From Coleofasciculus sp. S288 (GTDB lineage Bacteria; Cyanobacteriota; Cyanobacteriia; Cyanobacteriales; Coleofasciculaceae), in contig JAIUYC010000092.1 of the NCBI GenBank assembly GCA_020216575.1, positions 1 through 9,004 of the forward strand: DNA of 9,004 nt. The letters run 5' to 3'. Position numbers and translations under genes: made by a program. Positions 1-5,889 of the stretch are shown piece after piece (position 1 is the first letter of the stretch; every line of letters begins with the position of its first letter). The notes beneath the pieces were generated by a model that worked only from the letters and a program-made list of their open reading frames with translations, had not been told where the DNA came from and searched no databases.

Positions 1-207
1 CTGTCTAACATTGCGCTGCATGGATAGGTGGTTCAAGCACTGGGCTAGTTCCTAGAGCATTTGCAGTTATGCTTCTTCATAAAGAGCTTGTCAAGAATAA
101 TGGTATATATGTACTGTAGATTTATAGACTTCAATTATAATAGTATGTGCGTGTTTACCTTGAAGCTTGCTAGGGTAAAAGGCTTATTCTGATTTTCGGG
201 TCTGAAT
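1..207. other. Intergenic leader of the toxin-antitoxin unit
   Basis: I see no gene here. The last third is AT-rich and carries a perfect TATAAT hexamer at 136-141, the best promoter candidate for the downstream pair. A small inverted element, CTAG-TTC-CTAG, lies around 45-55. The 10-mer CCTAGAGCAT at 51-60 recurs at 1038-1047, just past the toxin gene. A GGTTCAAGC string near 30-40 resembles a tRNA T-loop, but no cloverleaf can be built around it. Confidence 0.5.
136..141 (+). promoter_or_regulatory. Candidate -10 box (TATAAT) for the antitoxin-toxin pair
   Basis: The hexamer is a perfect match to the sigma-70 -10 consensus, 67 bases before the antitoxin ATG. No good TTGACA-like -35 lies 16-18 bases upstream. 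The nearest, TTGTCA at 88-93, is too far away. If used, the transcript would have a leader of about 60 bases. The call rests on one hexamer in AT-rich DNA. Confidence 0.3.
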
Positions 208-795
208 ATGATTGATAGTCTCAATGCGGCTCGCTACTTTATTGTGAGAGCTTATGAGGACGGTATAGAAGCTGAGATGACCAACATGAAGGTTCAAAAG
301 CTTCTGTATTATGCGCAAAGCCTACATTTAGCGTTGTATGATGAGCCATTATTTGATGAAGTCATTCAAGCATGGCGATATGGGCCTGTCTGTCCTCCTG
401 CTTACAGGTTTTACAGTGAGTTTGAAGCTAATCAATTACCTATTCCCAGTAAAGATATCTTGTTACAGATTCCTGATCAGAAGAGAGAGCTTCTAGAAGA
501 AATTTGGGAATATTTCGGTGGCTACCATGCCTATCGGCTTAGTGATATGACTCACTTGGAGTTTCCTTGGAAGAAAGCTCGCAAGGGGTTACCATCTGAC
601 GCAAGTTCAACTGAGCCAATTCTACTTGAGGATATGAGAGCTTTAGGCCATCAGAAGCTTGATGTGATAGAGCGTGAGAACCCTGCGTATGAGTCAGTCA
701 TGTCCGAAGTTTTGACAGATGCTCAGACTTCGCAATCTTCAACTCGCATCTGCAAAGGAGAAGTGCGTGACTGGCTCAACTCCCTTCTCGATTGA
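208..795 (+). CDS. Panacea/SocA-like (DUF4065) antitoxin, 195 aa
   Basis: The protein matches the Panacea domain (DUF4065, also called SocA/GepA-like), an antitoxin fold known to be paired with many unrelated toxins. Visible hallmarks are KVQKLLYYAQ at residues 28-37, the IQAWRYGPV segment at 53-61, and LSDMTHLEFPWKKAR at 111-125, which corresponds to the family's 'LS.lTH.e.PW..AR' motif. Residues 130-195 form a polar tail with no recognisable DNA-binding helix-turn-helix, so autoregulation is not evident from the sequence. The ATG at 208 is the natural start but has no clear Shine-Dalgarno sequence. The gene overlaps a small RelE-like gene by 29 bases, the usual arrangement of a toxin-antitoxin operon. 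Expected role: bind and neutralise the downstream toxin in the cytoplasm. Antitoxin function is inferred from family and context. Some DUF4065 proteins occur in phage or alone. Confidence 0.85.
   Translation: MIDSLNAARYFIVRAYEDGIEAEMTNMKVQKLLYYAQSLHLALYDEPLFDEVIQAWRYGPVCPPAYRFYSEFEANQLPIPSKDILLQIPDQKRELLEEIWEYFGGYHAYRLSDMTHLEFPWKKARKGLPSDASSTEPILLEDMRALGHQKLDVIERENPAYESVMSEVLTDAQTSQSSTRICKGEVRDWLNSLLD
754..760 (+). promoter_or_regulatory. Shine-Dalgarno AAAGGAG for the toxin, inside the antitoxin gene
   Basis: AAAGGAG lies six bases before a GTG at 767 in the toxin frame. It is one of the strongest ribosome-binding sites in the window and decides the toxin start. The longer reading from the ATG at 719 has no comparable site. 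Because it sits inside the antitoxin coding sequence, translation of the two genes is probably coupled. Confidence 0.65.
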
Positions 796-1033
796 AGAAA
801 CCGAGAACTTCAAACGTTCTTTCAAAAAACTTGCCAAAATTCAAGGATGGACGTTTCATAAGCTGGAGCTTAAGATTTCCAAAGGGGCTTCTGGACAAAT
901 CAGATTGATGTACTTAGTCAATACGACTGCCTGTGTAATCAGACTTGTGTGGATTTATAGCCACGAACAGTTTGCCAAGCTTCCTGCTGACAAAGATTTG
1001 AAGAGTTTTATCAAAGAAATCCTCGACTGTTAG
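767..1033 (+). CDS. RelE/HigB/ParE-fold toxin-like protein, 88 aa (GTG start)
   Basis: This small basic protein has the layout of the RelE/ParE toxin superfamily. The N-terminal helix holds ENFKRSFKKLAK at residues 13-24. A strand with GQIRLMYLVN at 43-52 includes Arg46, and a second strand reads VIRLVWIYSHEQF at 58-69. A C-terminal helix follows at about 76-86. RelE members cleave mRNA on the ribosome, whereas ParE members poison gyrase. The basic residues and the HEQF segment fit an mRNA interferase better, but the catalytic set cannot be assigned by eye. I chose GTG 767 because of the AAAGGAG six bases upstream. An ATG at 719 would add 16 residues outside the usual fold and deepen the overlap with the antitoxin from 29 to 77 bases. 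The gene ends 13 bases before the convergent cyclase gene. Family assignment is by pattern, so moderate certainty. Confidence 0.7.
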   Translation: MTGSTPFSIEETENFKRSFKKLAKIQGWTFHKLELKISKGASGQIRLMYLVNTTACVIRLVWIYSHEQFAKLPADKDLKSFIKEILDC

Positions 1034-1046
1034 CTTGCCTAGAGCA

Positions 1047-2903
1047 TCAACTAGAAGCTTTTACTGCACTTAAGTAAAAAGCATTCAACCTCTCTTTTAC
1101 AGCCGGAGGAGTGGCAGTGAAGTGAATGTAAAAATTTCCTCCATCTGCTGGTTTCTCTAAAACCTTGCCATAAACATCTTCGCTAATTTCTGTGGGGTTG
1201 TTCGGTGTTAATAGATTGAACTTGATATTACTTAGCTCAGACGGTACAACATCCCCTTCCGTTTCGGAGTGAATCTCAGCTCCCTTGGCTGAAAGCTTAA
1301 CTAAACGTCCCTTGAAGACAGTATCCCCCACCTGTTTCCCCTCTAGAATCGTGTATTGTAGGGGAATTTCTTCAACAACGGATAAGAATACTTCTTCTTC
1401 TTTTGGAGGCAAATAGAGGTTGTAGAATCCTCCTATCCCGATGACTTCATAGATGGTAATCGGCTCTTTAACGCCTTTGGGCTTGACTTGCTTTTGTCCG
1501 CCGATTCTTACGATTGACATTACGTCATTTAAAGTTGCCTCTGAAATCAGAATTTGACCGCCTGTGGTGTAGGATTCGATGCGATACGTTAAGTTCACTT
1601 GGCTACCAACAATACCGTACTTGGTACGTTTCTCAGAGCCGATATTTCCTACCACTACTTCACCCGTGTTGATGCCAATACCCATTTCTAGGGACGGCAA
1701 ACCTAACTCTTTCATCTTTTCATTCACAGCACCCATTGCTAACTGCATGGCACAAGCACAGGCAACAGCCCTAACAGCATCGTTTTCTTTGACTGTAGGT
1801 GCACCAAAGAGAACTAAAATTCCATCCCCCATAAACTCATCAATCGTTCCCTCGTACTTGGTAATTACATCTGCCATGTATTTCAAGTAGAGGTTGAGGA
1901 TATCAATGACTTCTTCCGGCTGCAATCGTTCTGAAAGGCTCGTGAATCCTCTTAAATCGGAAGTCAGAATGGTGATTTTCCGCCTTTCGCCTCCAAGTTT
2001 CAAGGCTTCAGGGCTTTCCAGCAATTGAGCAACGATGCGATCGCTAATGTAACGCCCAAAGACTTGACGAATCAAATCATTCCTTTTTTCTAAATCTGTG
2101 TTGGCTTGAGCTAAATCGGCGGTGCGTTCTCTAACGCGCTGTTCTAACTCCTTGGCAGTTTGACGCAATCTACTGATAACTAGAGTCAACCCTGAAAGCC
2201 CCAAAACAGATATGCCCCCTAACATGACAAAGGTTCCCCTCATCCCTGCTTGGGTTTGCTCCACGAATTTGTCTAGGGGTTGAGTGACTTCCCAGACACC
2301 TCGCACGTCTCCCACTTGCCAGTCTCTTTTGGGACTGTCGGGGTGAGTGTTGTGACAAGCGACGCAGCTGGACTGCATGAGGCTAGCTTGTGCATAGCGC
2401 AATGAGACTTGGCCGTTTTTCTTCTCAAGCTTGGAAAATTGCCCACTCGGTTGTTGTCTCAAGTAGCGGAGGGCTTCCTGCTCAAACTCATCTCTAGGAC
2501 CCCCATCAGTTTTTCGCCAGGGAAAGGGGTAGTCACTGTACAGCCGAATCGACATCCCCTCATTTCTAGCACTGATGCGCCACCCAAGTTCGAGTGCATA
2601 AGTTGAAGGTAGGGGGATTGCTCCCTTTTGGGTTGGGTAGTTATGCGTAACGGTAATCCCCTCAACGGTTTGGGCGCGAGTCACTGCCTCATCGCTGTAC
2701 AATGCGATCGCCTCGTTAATCGATTTGGCAGACCAAGCTGCATTCTGAAGCGCTTGTGTTTCAATCAGCTTCATCGAGAGATTGAACGTACTCGACAAAG
2801 CCACCCCCACTGCAATGCAGAACATGATGGTCAGAACAAGGACAGTTCGCTTTAAGAGCAGGCGTATGAACCCTTCTAAAACTTGAGAAATTAGTCGGGA
2901 CAT
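1047..2903 (-). CDS. Membrane sensor class III nucleotidyl cyclase with DUF3365 c-heme-type domain; predicted guanylyl cyclase, 618 aa
   Basis: Domains in order: a TM helix at about residues 19-37; a periplasmic sensor of about 180 residues with one CVACH (CxxCH) heme-attachment motif at 180-184, as in DUF3365/Tll0287-like proteins; a second TM helix at about 223-244; a charged coiled-coil signalling helix at about 246-278; a class III cyclase catalytic domain at about 305-480; and an extra domain at about 490-618. Catalytic residues are complete: metal ligands Asp316 (TSDLRGF) and Asp360 (FMGDG), and transition-state Asn437 and Arg441. The two base-selecting positions are Glu356 and Gly430. 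Adenylyl cyclases usually have Lys and Asp or Thr there, while Glu/Gly is the pattern of the Synechocystis guanylyl cyclase Cya2. The expected reaction is therefore GTP to cGMP, gated by heme, redox or a ligand in the periplasm. It appears monocistronic, with an ATG at 2901-2903 and a weak AGG upstream. Cyclase identity is near certain; GTP specificity and heme binding are inferences. Confidence 0.93.
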   Translation of the reverse strand: MSRLISQVLEGFIRLLLKRTVLVLTIMFCIAVGVALSSTFNLSMKLIETQALQNAAWSAKSINEAIALYSDEAVTRAQTVEGITVTHNYPTQKGAIPLPSTYALELGWRISARNEGMSIRLYSDYPFPWRKTDGGPRDEFEQEALRYLRQQPSGQFSKLEKKNGQVSLRYAQASLMQSSCVACHNTHPDSPKRDWQVGDVRGVWEVTQPLDKFVEQTQAGMRGTFVMLGGISVLGLSGLTLVISRLRQTAKELEQRVRERTADLAQANTDLEKRNDLIRQVFGRYISDRIVAQLLESPEALKLGGERRKITILTSDLRGFTSLSERLQPEEVIDILNLYLKYMADVITKYEGTIDEFMGDGILVLFGAPTVKENDAVRAVACACAMQLAMGAVNEKMKELGLPSLEMGIGINTGEVVVGNIGSEKRTKYGIVGSQVNLTYRIESYTTGGQILISEATLNDVMSIVRIGGQKQVKPKGVKEPITIYEVIGIGGFYNLYLPPKEEEVFLSVVEEIPLQYTILEGKQVGDTVFKGRLVKLSAKGAEIHSETEGDVVPSELSNIKFNLLTPNNPTEISEDVYGKVLEKPADGGNFYIHFTATPPAVKERLNAFYLSAVKASS

Positions 2904-3148
2904 AAGATACCTAATGGGATGTCACAACGCTATGAAGTGACCAAGACGAATTCAGGAGTTGAAGGAGTTCCGGAGGTGAACTCTTAGCTCGGCGTCCTCC
3001 ACTGTAGCAGCAGAAACCTCTATTGATTGACTCTTAAAATACATTGTAGGTCAATTCGCAGAGTTTAATTAGGATAAAGTAATGGCAAATATTGAGATGA
3101 AATTGGTAATTTTATTGATCCTTCAAATTAACGACCAAAAGCTAGCTT

Positions 3149-3276
3149 GAAAATAGGAGTCAGGCTCAAGAGAGCGTCAGCCGACGGGGGTCAGGGGAGA
3201 GTAATTTTCATCATGGGTGTTGTGAGCAATTGCCCGTGGGTGGCTGTCTTGAAAATAGGAGATAGGAGTCAGGAGG
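3149..3276 (+). repeat. Dispersed repeat, copy A (heptamer-flanked hairpin core)
   Basis: The copy begins and ends with GAAAATAGGAG-type sequence and degenerate GGAGTCA heptamers (3149-3164 and 3251-3276). Its core at 3190-3224 is identical over 35 bases to 4485-4519 in copy B. The core can fold: ATTTTCA (3204-3210) pairs with TGAAAAT (3250-3256) across 39 bases, and inside it CATGGG (3212-3217) pairs with CCCGTG (3233-3238) with one G-T pair. The left heptamer tract is decayed in this copy. Heptamer repeats (STRR) are known from cyanobacteria. I do not recognise this core. Confidence 0.85.
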
Positions 3277-3334
3277 TGTAGGGGCTCATTTTACCTAGAT
3301 ATCTGCTTTCCACAAATTAATTCGATAAACCCGC

Positions 3335-3350
3335 CCCTTATCCAAAAGGG
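3335..3350 (-). terminator. Weak hairpin just past the SRAP gene
   Basis: CCCTT (3335-3339) and AAGGG (3346-3350) form a five-base-pair stem with a six-base loop, three bases beyond the minus-strand stop codon. On that strand it is followed by GCGGGTTTAT, so there is no proper U tract. A weak terminator at best. Confidence 0.25.
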
Positions 3351-3352
3351 TA

Positions 3353-4039
3353 TTAAGCGATCGCCTCAACCCTCTCAATGCACTCCGCACTATCATTGCT
3401 TGGCTTGTTCACTGTTTTACTCACTGGATAAGCCATCATTTCCTCACTGGTATAAGGATGCAACAGAGGCAGCAACAACTCCGGCTTTTTCATCTCCGGA
3501 TCAAGCCACAACTCGTAGTCCTTGCGATCGAGAATCACTGGCATCCGGTTGTGGACGGAACGCATCAACTCATTGGCGTCAGTCGTTAAAAGAGTGCAAG
3601 ACTCAATTGCCTCACCATTGCCATCTTCCCAATGCTCCCACAACCCTGCAAAGGCAAATGGACGCCCATCATCGAGCCGAAAATAAAACGGCTGTTTTTG
3701 CTTTTTGTTTTCCTGTTGCTGCCACTCATAAAACCCATCAGCTATCACCAGACAGCGTCGATGCCGGAAGGCACTCCGAAAAGCAGGTTTCTCAGCCACT
3801 GTTTCTGCCCTAGCATTGATCAGCTTCGACCCCATTTTTGGGTCTTTCGCCCAACTCGGAATTAATCCCCAATGCAACATTCTCAACTGCTTATCTTTGT
3901 TTTCTGGAGTCTGTAGAACCGTTGCCACAGGCTGAGTAGGTGCGATGTTGTACCGAGGTGTCAGGGGAGGAACCTCTGCTATTTGAAATGAGCAAGCGAT
4001 CGCCTCTGCTGTTTGAGTCTGACTAAATCTTCCACACAT
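3353..4039 (-). CDS. SRAP family protein (YedK/HMCES-like abasic-site crosslinker), 228 aa
   Basis: This is a full-length SRAP (SOS response-associated peptidase) domain protein. YedK and human HMCES use the N-terminal Cys2, exposed after Met removal, to form a stable thiazolidine crosslink with abasic sites in single-stranded DNA, which shields them at replication forks. The key residues are all present: Cys2 in MCGRF, Asn75 and Arg77 in LINARAET, Glu105 in DGFYEW, and His163 in SVHNRMP. Asn75 and Glu105 fall at the same numbers as in E. coli YedK, and the histidine is shifted by three. Two HIP1 sites lie within the gene (3357 and 3996). Its start codon overlaps that of the divergent hydrophobic-protein reading frame if the latter began at 4038. 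No clear ribosome-binding site or LexA box is visible. The gene and its divergent neighbour are bracketed by the two repeat copies. Confidence 0.95.
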   Translation of the reverse strand: MCGRFSQTQTAEAIACSFQIAEVPPLTPRYNIAPTQPVATVLQTPENKDKQLRMLHWGLIPSWAKDPKMGSKLINARAETVAEKPAFRSAFRHRRCLVIADGFYEWQQQENKKQKQPFYFRLDDGRPFAFAGLWEHWEDGNGEAIESCTLLTTDANELMRSVHNRMPVILDRKDYELWLDPEMKKPELLLPLLHPYTSEEMMAYPVSKTVNKPSNDSAECIERVEAIA

Positions 4040-4124
4040 GATGATTTTGTTCTATGTAGTGCATCACGAAGCGCCTAGTTTAAATATATCTTTTTTTAAT
4101 TCAATATTCAAAAATTGCAAATCT

Positions 4125-4412
4125 ATGTCAAATCAAGAGTTCTATACATCCTTGCCTGTAAAAATTAACCTTGAAGAAATTAGTCAAAAAGAAGATTTCC
4201 TGGATTTTACAGAAACAGACGAAGTACGGGAAAATGTAGTCGGGTTTAGGATATTAGTTACTCTAGGTAAGATTATCCCTCTGGTGAGTTTAACAATTGT
4301 CTTGCTAGTTATCTTTCTACCACTGGCTCTGATTGGGGGAATTCTTATAGTTCTTCTGCTCGCTCAATGCTTAAACTATCTCCAAGAATTGGAAAGACAT
4401 TCAGGAGATTAG
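4125..4412 (+). CDS. Small hydrophobic membrane protein, unknown function, 95 aa
   Basis: I do not recognise this protein. A polar, acidic N-terminal half (about residues 1-45, with many Glu, Asp and Lys) is followed by a long hydrophobic stretch at about 46-85, enough for two closely spaced membrane helices, and a short charged tail (LQELERHSGD). It has no signal peptide, cysteine pair or enzyme motif. The frame is open back to an ATG at 4038, but that reading gives an AT-rich, low-quality extension and overlaps the start of the divergent SRAP gene. I therefore prefer the ATG at 4125, although neither start has a good Shine-Dalgarno sequence. The stop codon lies inside a perfect 7-bp hairpin, and repeat copy B begins 12 bases later. 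The hydrophobic segment makes a real gene likely but not certain. Confidence 0.6.
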   Translation: MSNQEFYTSLPVKINLEEISQKEDFLDFTETDEVRENVVGFRILVTLGKIIPLVSLTIVLLVIFLPLALIGGILIVLLLAQCLNYLQELERHSGD

Positions 4413-4424
4413 AAACCCTAATCT
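4406..4424 (+). terminator. Perfect hairpin across the stop codon of the hydrophobic-protein gene
   Basis: AGATTAG (4406-4412) and CTAATCT (4418-4424) form a seven-base-pair stem with a five-base loop. The TAG stop codon is in the left arm. No U tract follows, so simple intrinsic termination is doubtful. It may instead protect the 3' end or mark the insertion edge of repeat copy B, which starts at 4425. Confidence 0.35.
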
Positions 4425-4586
<162 letters not shown>

Positions 4587-4671
4587 GCTAGGTTGACCTA
4601 ACTTATTGCGAGATTGCCCCAGCGCTGCTAAGATCCTGATTAAAGATTTACATTCGGTTGAATTGTTTGTG

Positions 4672-4677
4672 TTGACA
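4672..4677 (+). promoter_or_regulatory. Candidate -35 box (TTGACA) before the RRM gene
   Basis: A perfect TTGACA stands 52 bases before the ATG. The only -10-like hexamers downstream are poor: TCTAAT at 4692-4697 (14-base spacing) and TAATCC at 4694-4699 (16-base spacing). The promoter is plausible but unproven. Confidence 0.3.
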
Positions 4678-4729
4678 AGCGTATCTCCGAATCTAATCCC
4701 TCTACACTCTCTGCTCTTGGAGATGCTCA

Positions 4730-5038
4730 ATGTCAATCTATGTAGGTAACCTGTCTTACGAGGTCACCCAAGAAGATCTTAGTGAGATTTTTGCTGAATA
4801 CGGAACCGTTAACCGAGTTCAACTGCCAGTAGACCGAGAGACAGGCCGCATCCGGGGCTTTGGCTTCGTAGAAATGTCAAGTGAAGCTGAGGAAACTGCT
4901 GCAATTGAAGCTCTTGACGGTGCTGAGTGGATGGGGCGAGACCTGAAGGTAAATAAGGCTAAGCCTCGGGAAAACCGTGAAAGAAGAAAGCCCTCTGGTG
5001 GGGATAGCTGGGGCAATAAGAATTCCCGCCGCTACTAA
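4730..5038 (+). CDS. Single-RRM RNA-binding protein (cyanobacterial Rbp family), 102 aa
   Basis: One complete RNA recognition motif fills residues 1-80: RNP2 is IYVGNL at 3-8 and RNP1 is RGFGFVEM at 42-49, with the aromatic residues that stack on RNA bases. A short basic tail rich in Arg, Lys, Ser and Gly follows (about 81-102). It is less glycine-rich than the tails of the cold-induced RbpA type. Cyanobacterial Rbp proteins bind single-stranded RNA; some respond to cold and some help place photosystem mRNAs at thylakoids. GGAG at 4719-4722, seven bases before the ATG, fixes the start. The gene appears monocistronic. An AT-rich palindrome at 5053-5068 follows it. The exact Rbp subgroup cannot be assigned by eye. 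Confidence 0.95.
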   Translation: MSIYVGNLSYEVTQEDLSEIFAEYGTVNRVQLPVDRETGRIRGFGFVEMSSEAEETAAIEALDGAEWMGRDLKVNKAKPRENRERRKPSGGDSWGNKNSRRY

Positions 5039-5052
5039 GGCTCGAAACTCAA

Positions 5053-5068
5053 AAATTAAGTTTAATTT
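5053..5068 (+). terminator. AT-rich palindrome after the RRM gene
   Basis: AAATTAAG and TTTAATTT form a nearly perfect palindrome 15 bases past the stop codon. The stem is all A-T with almost no loop, so it is a weak terminator candidate. Confidence 0.2.
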
Positions 5069-5197
5069 AAGGCTTTCCGGGTGGACGTGCGAGTCTGCTT
5101 TTTTCGTGCTTCGTTGACTGGATTAGTTTATCCTTTCCAGGGGTTAAAATTCGGCAAAAGCTGTAAAGTTAACTTAGGCTTACAGTCACAGATCAAT

Positions 5198-5680
5198 ATG
5201 ACTCCGGGTGCAAGAGCAACGAGGTTCGGTAACAGCTTGGAACGAACCGTAGAAGGAACCTTACAGGCACATGGCTATAGTCCCATTTGCCCAACTTTAC
5301 CCAAGAAGCAACGACGCAACTGGCTTGTACACGCGAATGACTTACAGAAACGCTATGCCAGACATGTTCACATCGGTTCCGGAATTTACGGGACAGATAT
5401 TTATGTAGACTTTTACCTTTTAGGTTGTCCTTCTATCCCATCTGGTCTGATTATCGAGTGTAAGTGGCAACAGACGAATGGTTCGGTGGATGAAAAGCTT
5501 CCCTATCTCAACTTGAATATTCAACATTGCTATCCAGTTCCAGCTATTGTACTCATTGATGGTCAAGGCATGAAGCCTGGAGCAATTGCTTGGTTGACCC
5601 AGCAAATTACTTTTAATCCCAAGCTTCTTGCCGTATTTGATTTGACCAAATTTATCATTTGGGCTAACAATAATCTTTAG
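5198..5680 (+). CDS. PD-(D/E)XK superfamily nuclease, probable restriction endonuclease, 160 aa
   Basis: The pattern is that of a small PD-(D/E)XK nuclease. An N-terminal helix carries GNSLERTVEGTL (residues 11-22) with candidate acidic residues Glu15 and Glu19. A strand GTDIYVDFYLL (65-75) has Asp71 (or Asp67) as metal ligand. GLIIECKWQQ (83-92) holds the Glu87-x-Lys89 pair. GSVDEKL (95-101) follows, and then a strand PAIVLIDGQG at 115-124. Such proteins cut DNA with Mg2+, many as type II restriction enzymes of this size. It lies tail to tail with a Dam-family methyltransferase, which supports a restriction role, but the target site cannot be read. The frame is open upstream to a GTG at 5081. 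I chose the ATG at 5198 because the 39-residue extension lacks domain character. Neither start has a good ribosome-binding site. Nuclease fold is likely; restriction function is an inference. Confidence 0.75.
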   Translation: MTPGARATRFGNSLERTVEGTLQAHGYSPICPTLPKKQRRNWLVHANDLQKRYARHVHIGSGIYGTDIYVDFYLLGCPSIPSGLIIECKWQQTNGSVDEKLPYLNLNIQHCYPVPAIVLIDGQGMKPGAIAWLTQQITFNPKLLAVFDLTKFIIWANNNL

Positions 5681-5718
5681 GTTTTAGGGATTAGGTAGAT
5701 GGACAAAATTAAACAGAA

Positions 5719-5782
5719 GGTGGGCATTGCCCGTTATTCCATCGAGGCTTGAACTACAGAATTTTAGCGGGCAATGCCCACC
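5719..5782. repeat. Perfect 15-bp inverted repeat between the convergent nuclease and methylase genes
   Basis: GGTGGGCATTGCCCG (5719-5733) and CGGGCAATGCCCACC (5768-5782) are exact reverse complements, separated by 34 bases. Each arm is itself a near palindrome (GGGCA-N-TGCCC). It lies 39 bases after the nuclease stop and 108 bases after the methylase stop, where a shared bidirectional terminator would be expected. On the minus strand it is followed by T-rich sequence; on the plus strand there is no T run. It could also be a small mobile repeat (MITE-like). Confidence 0.85.
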
Positions 5783-5889
5783 CTACAACTAGACTAAGTT
5801 TATTGATGTCACTCTACCTAGGTATTAAATATGAAGGGCTATTTATGCGACTTCACCTACCACCTACTACCTTTCTAAGTGCATAAACT

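Larger units (their letters stand above)
2904..3352. other. Gene-free region upstream of the cyclase, containing repeat copy A
   Basis: No credible gene. The left part (2904-3140) must hold the minus-strand cyclase promoter. One short inverted repeat, ATTGAC at 3026-3031 with GTCAAT at 3050-3055, lies about 125-150 bases upstream of the cyclase start and could be an operator, though this is weak. The middle (3149-3276) is copy A of the heptamer-flanked repeat. The right end holds a small hairpin after the SRAP gene. Confidence 0.6.

Noticed and set aside
25..60. tRNA-like fragment (GGTTCAAGC)
   Set aside because: No acceptor stem, anticodon arm or D arm can be built around it.
1579..1890. 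Plus-strand open frame within the cyclase gene
   Set aside because: It is antisense to the conserved cyclase catalytic domain, which explains the open frame.
3400..3865. Plus-strand open frames opposite the SRAP gene
   Set aside because: They are shadows of a gene whose active-site residues are all intact on the other strand.
5081..5197. GTG-started N-terminal extension of the nuclease
   Set aside because: The extra 39 residues show no domain character and there is no ribosome-binding site at 5081. The ATG at 5198 gives a normal-sized nuclease.
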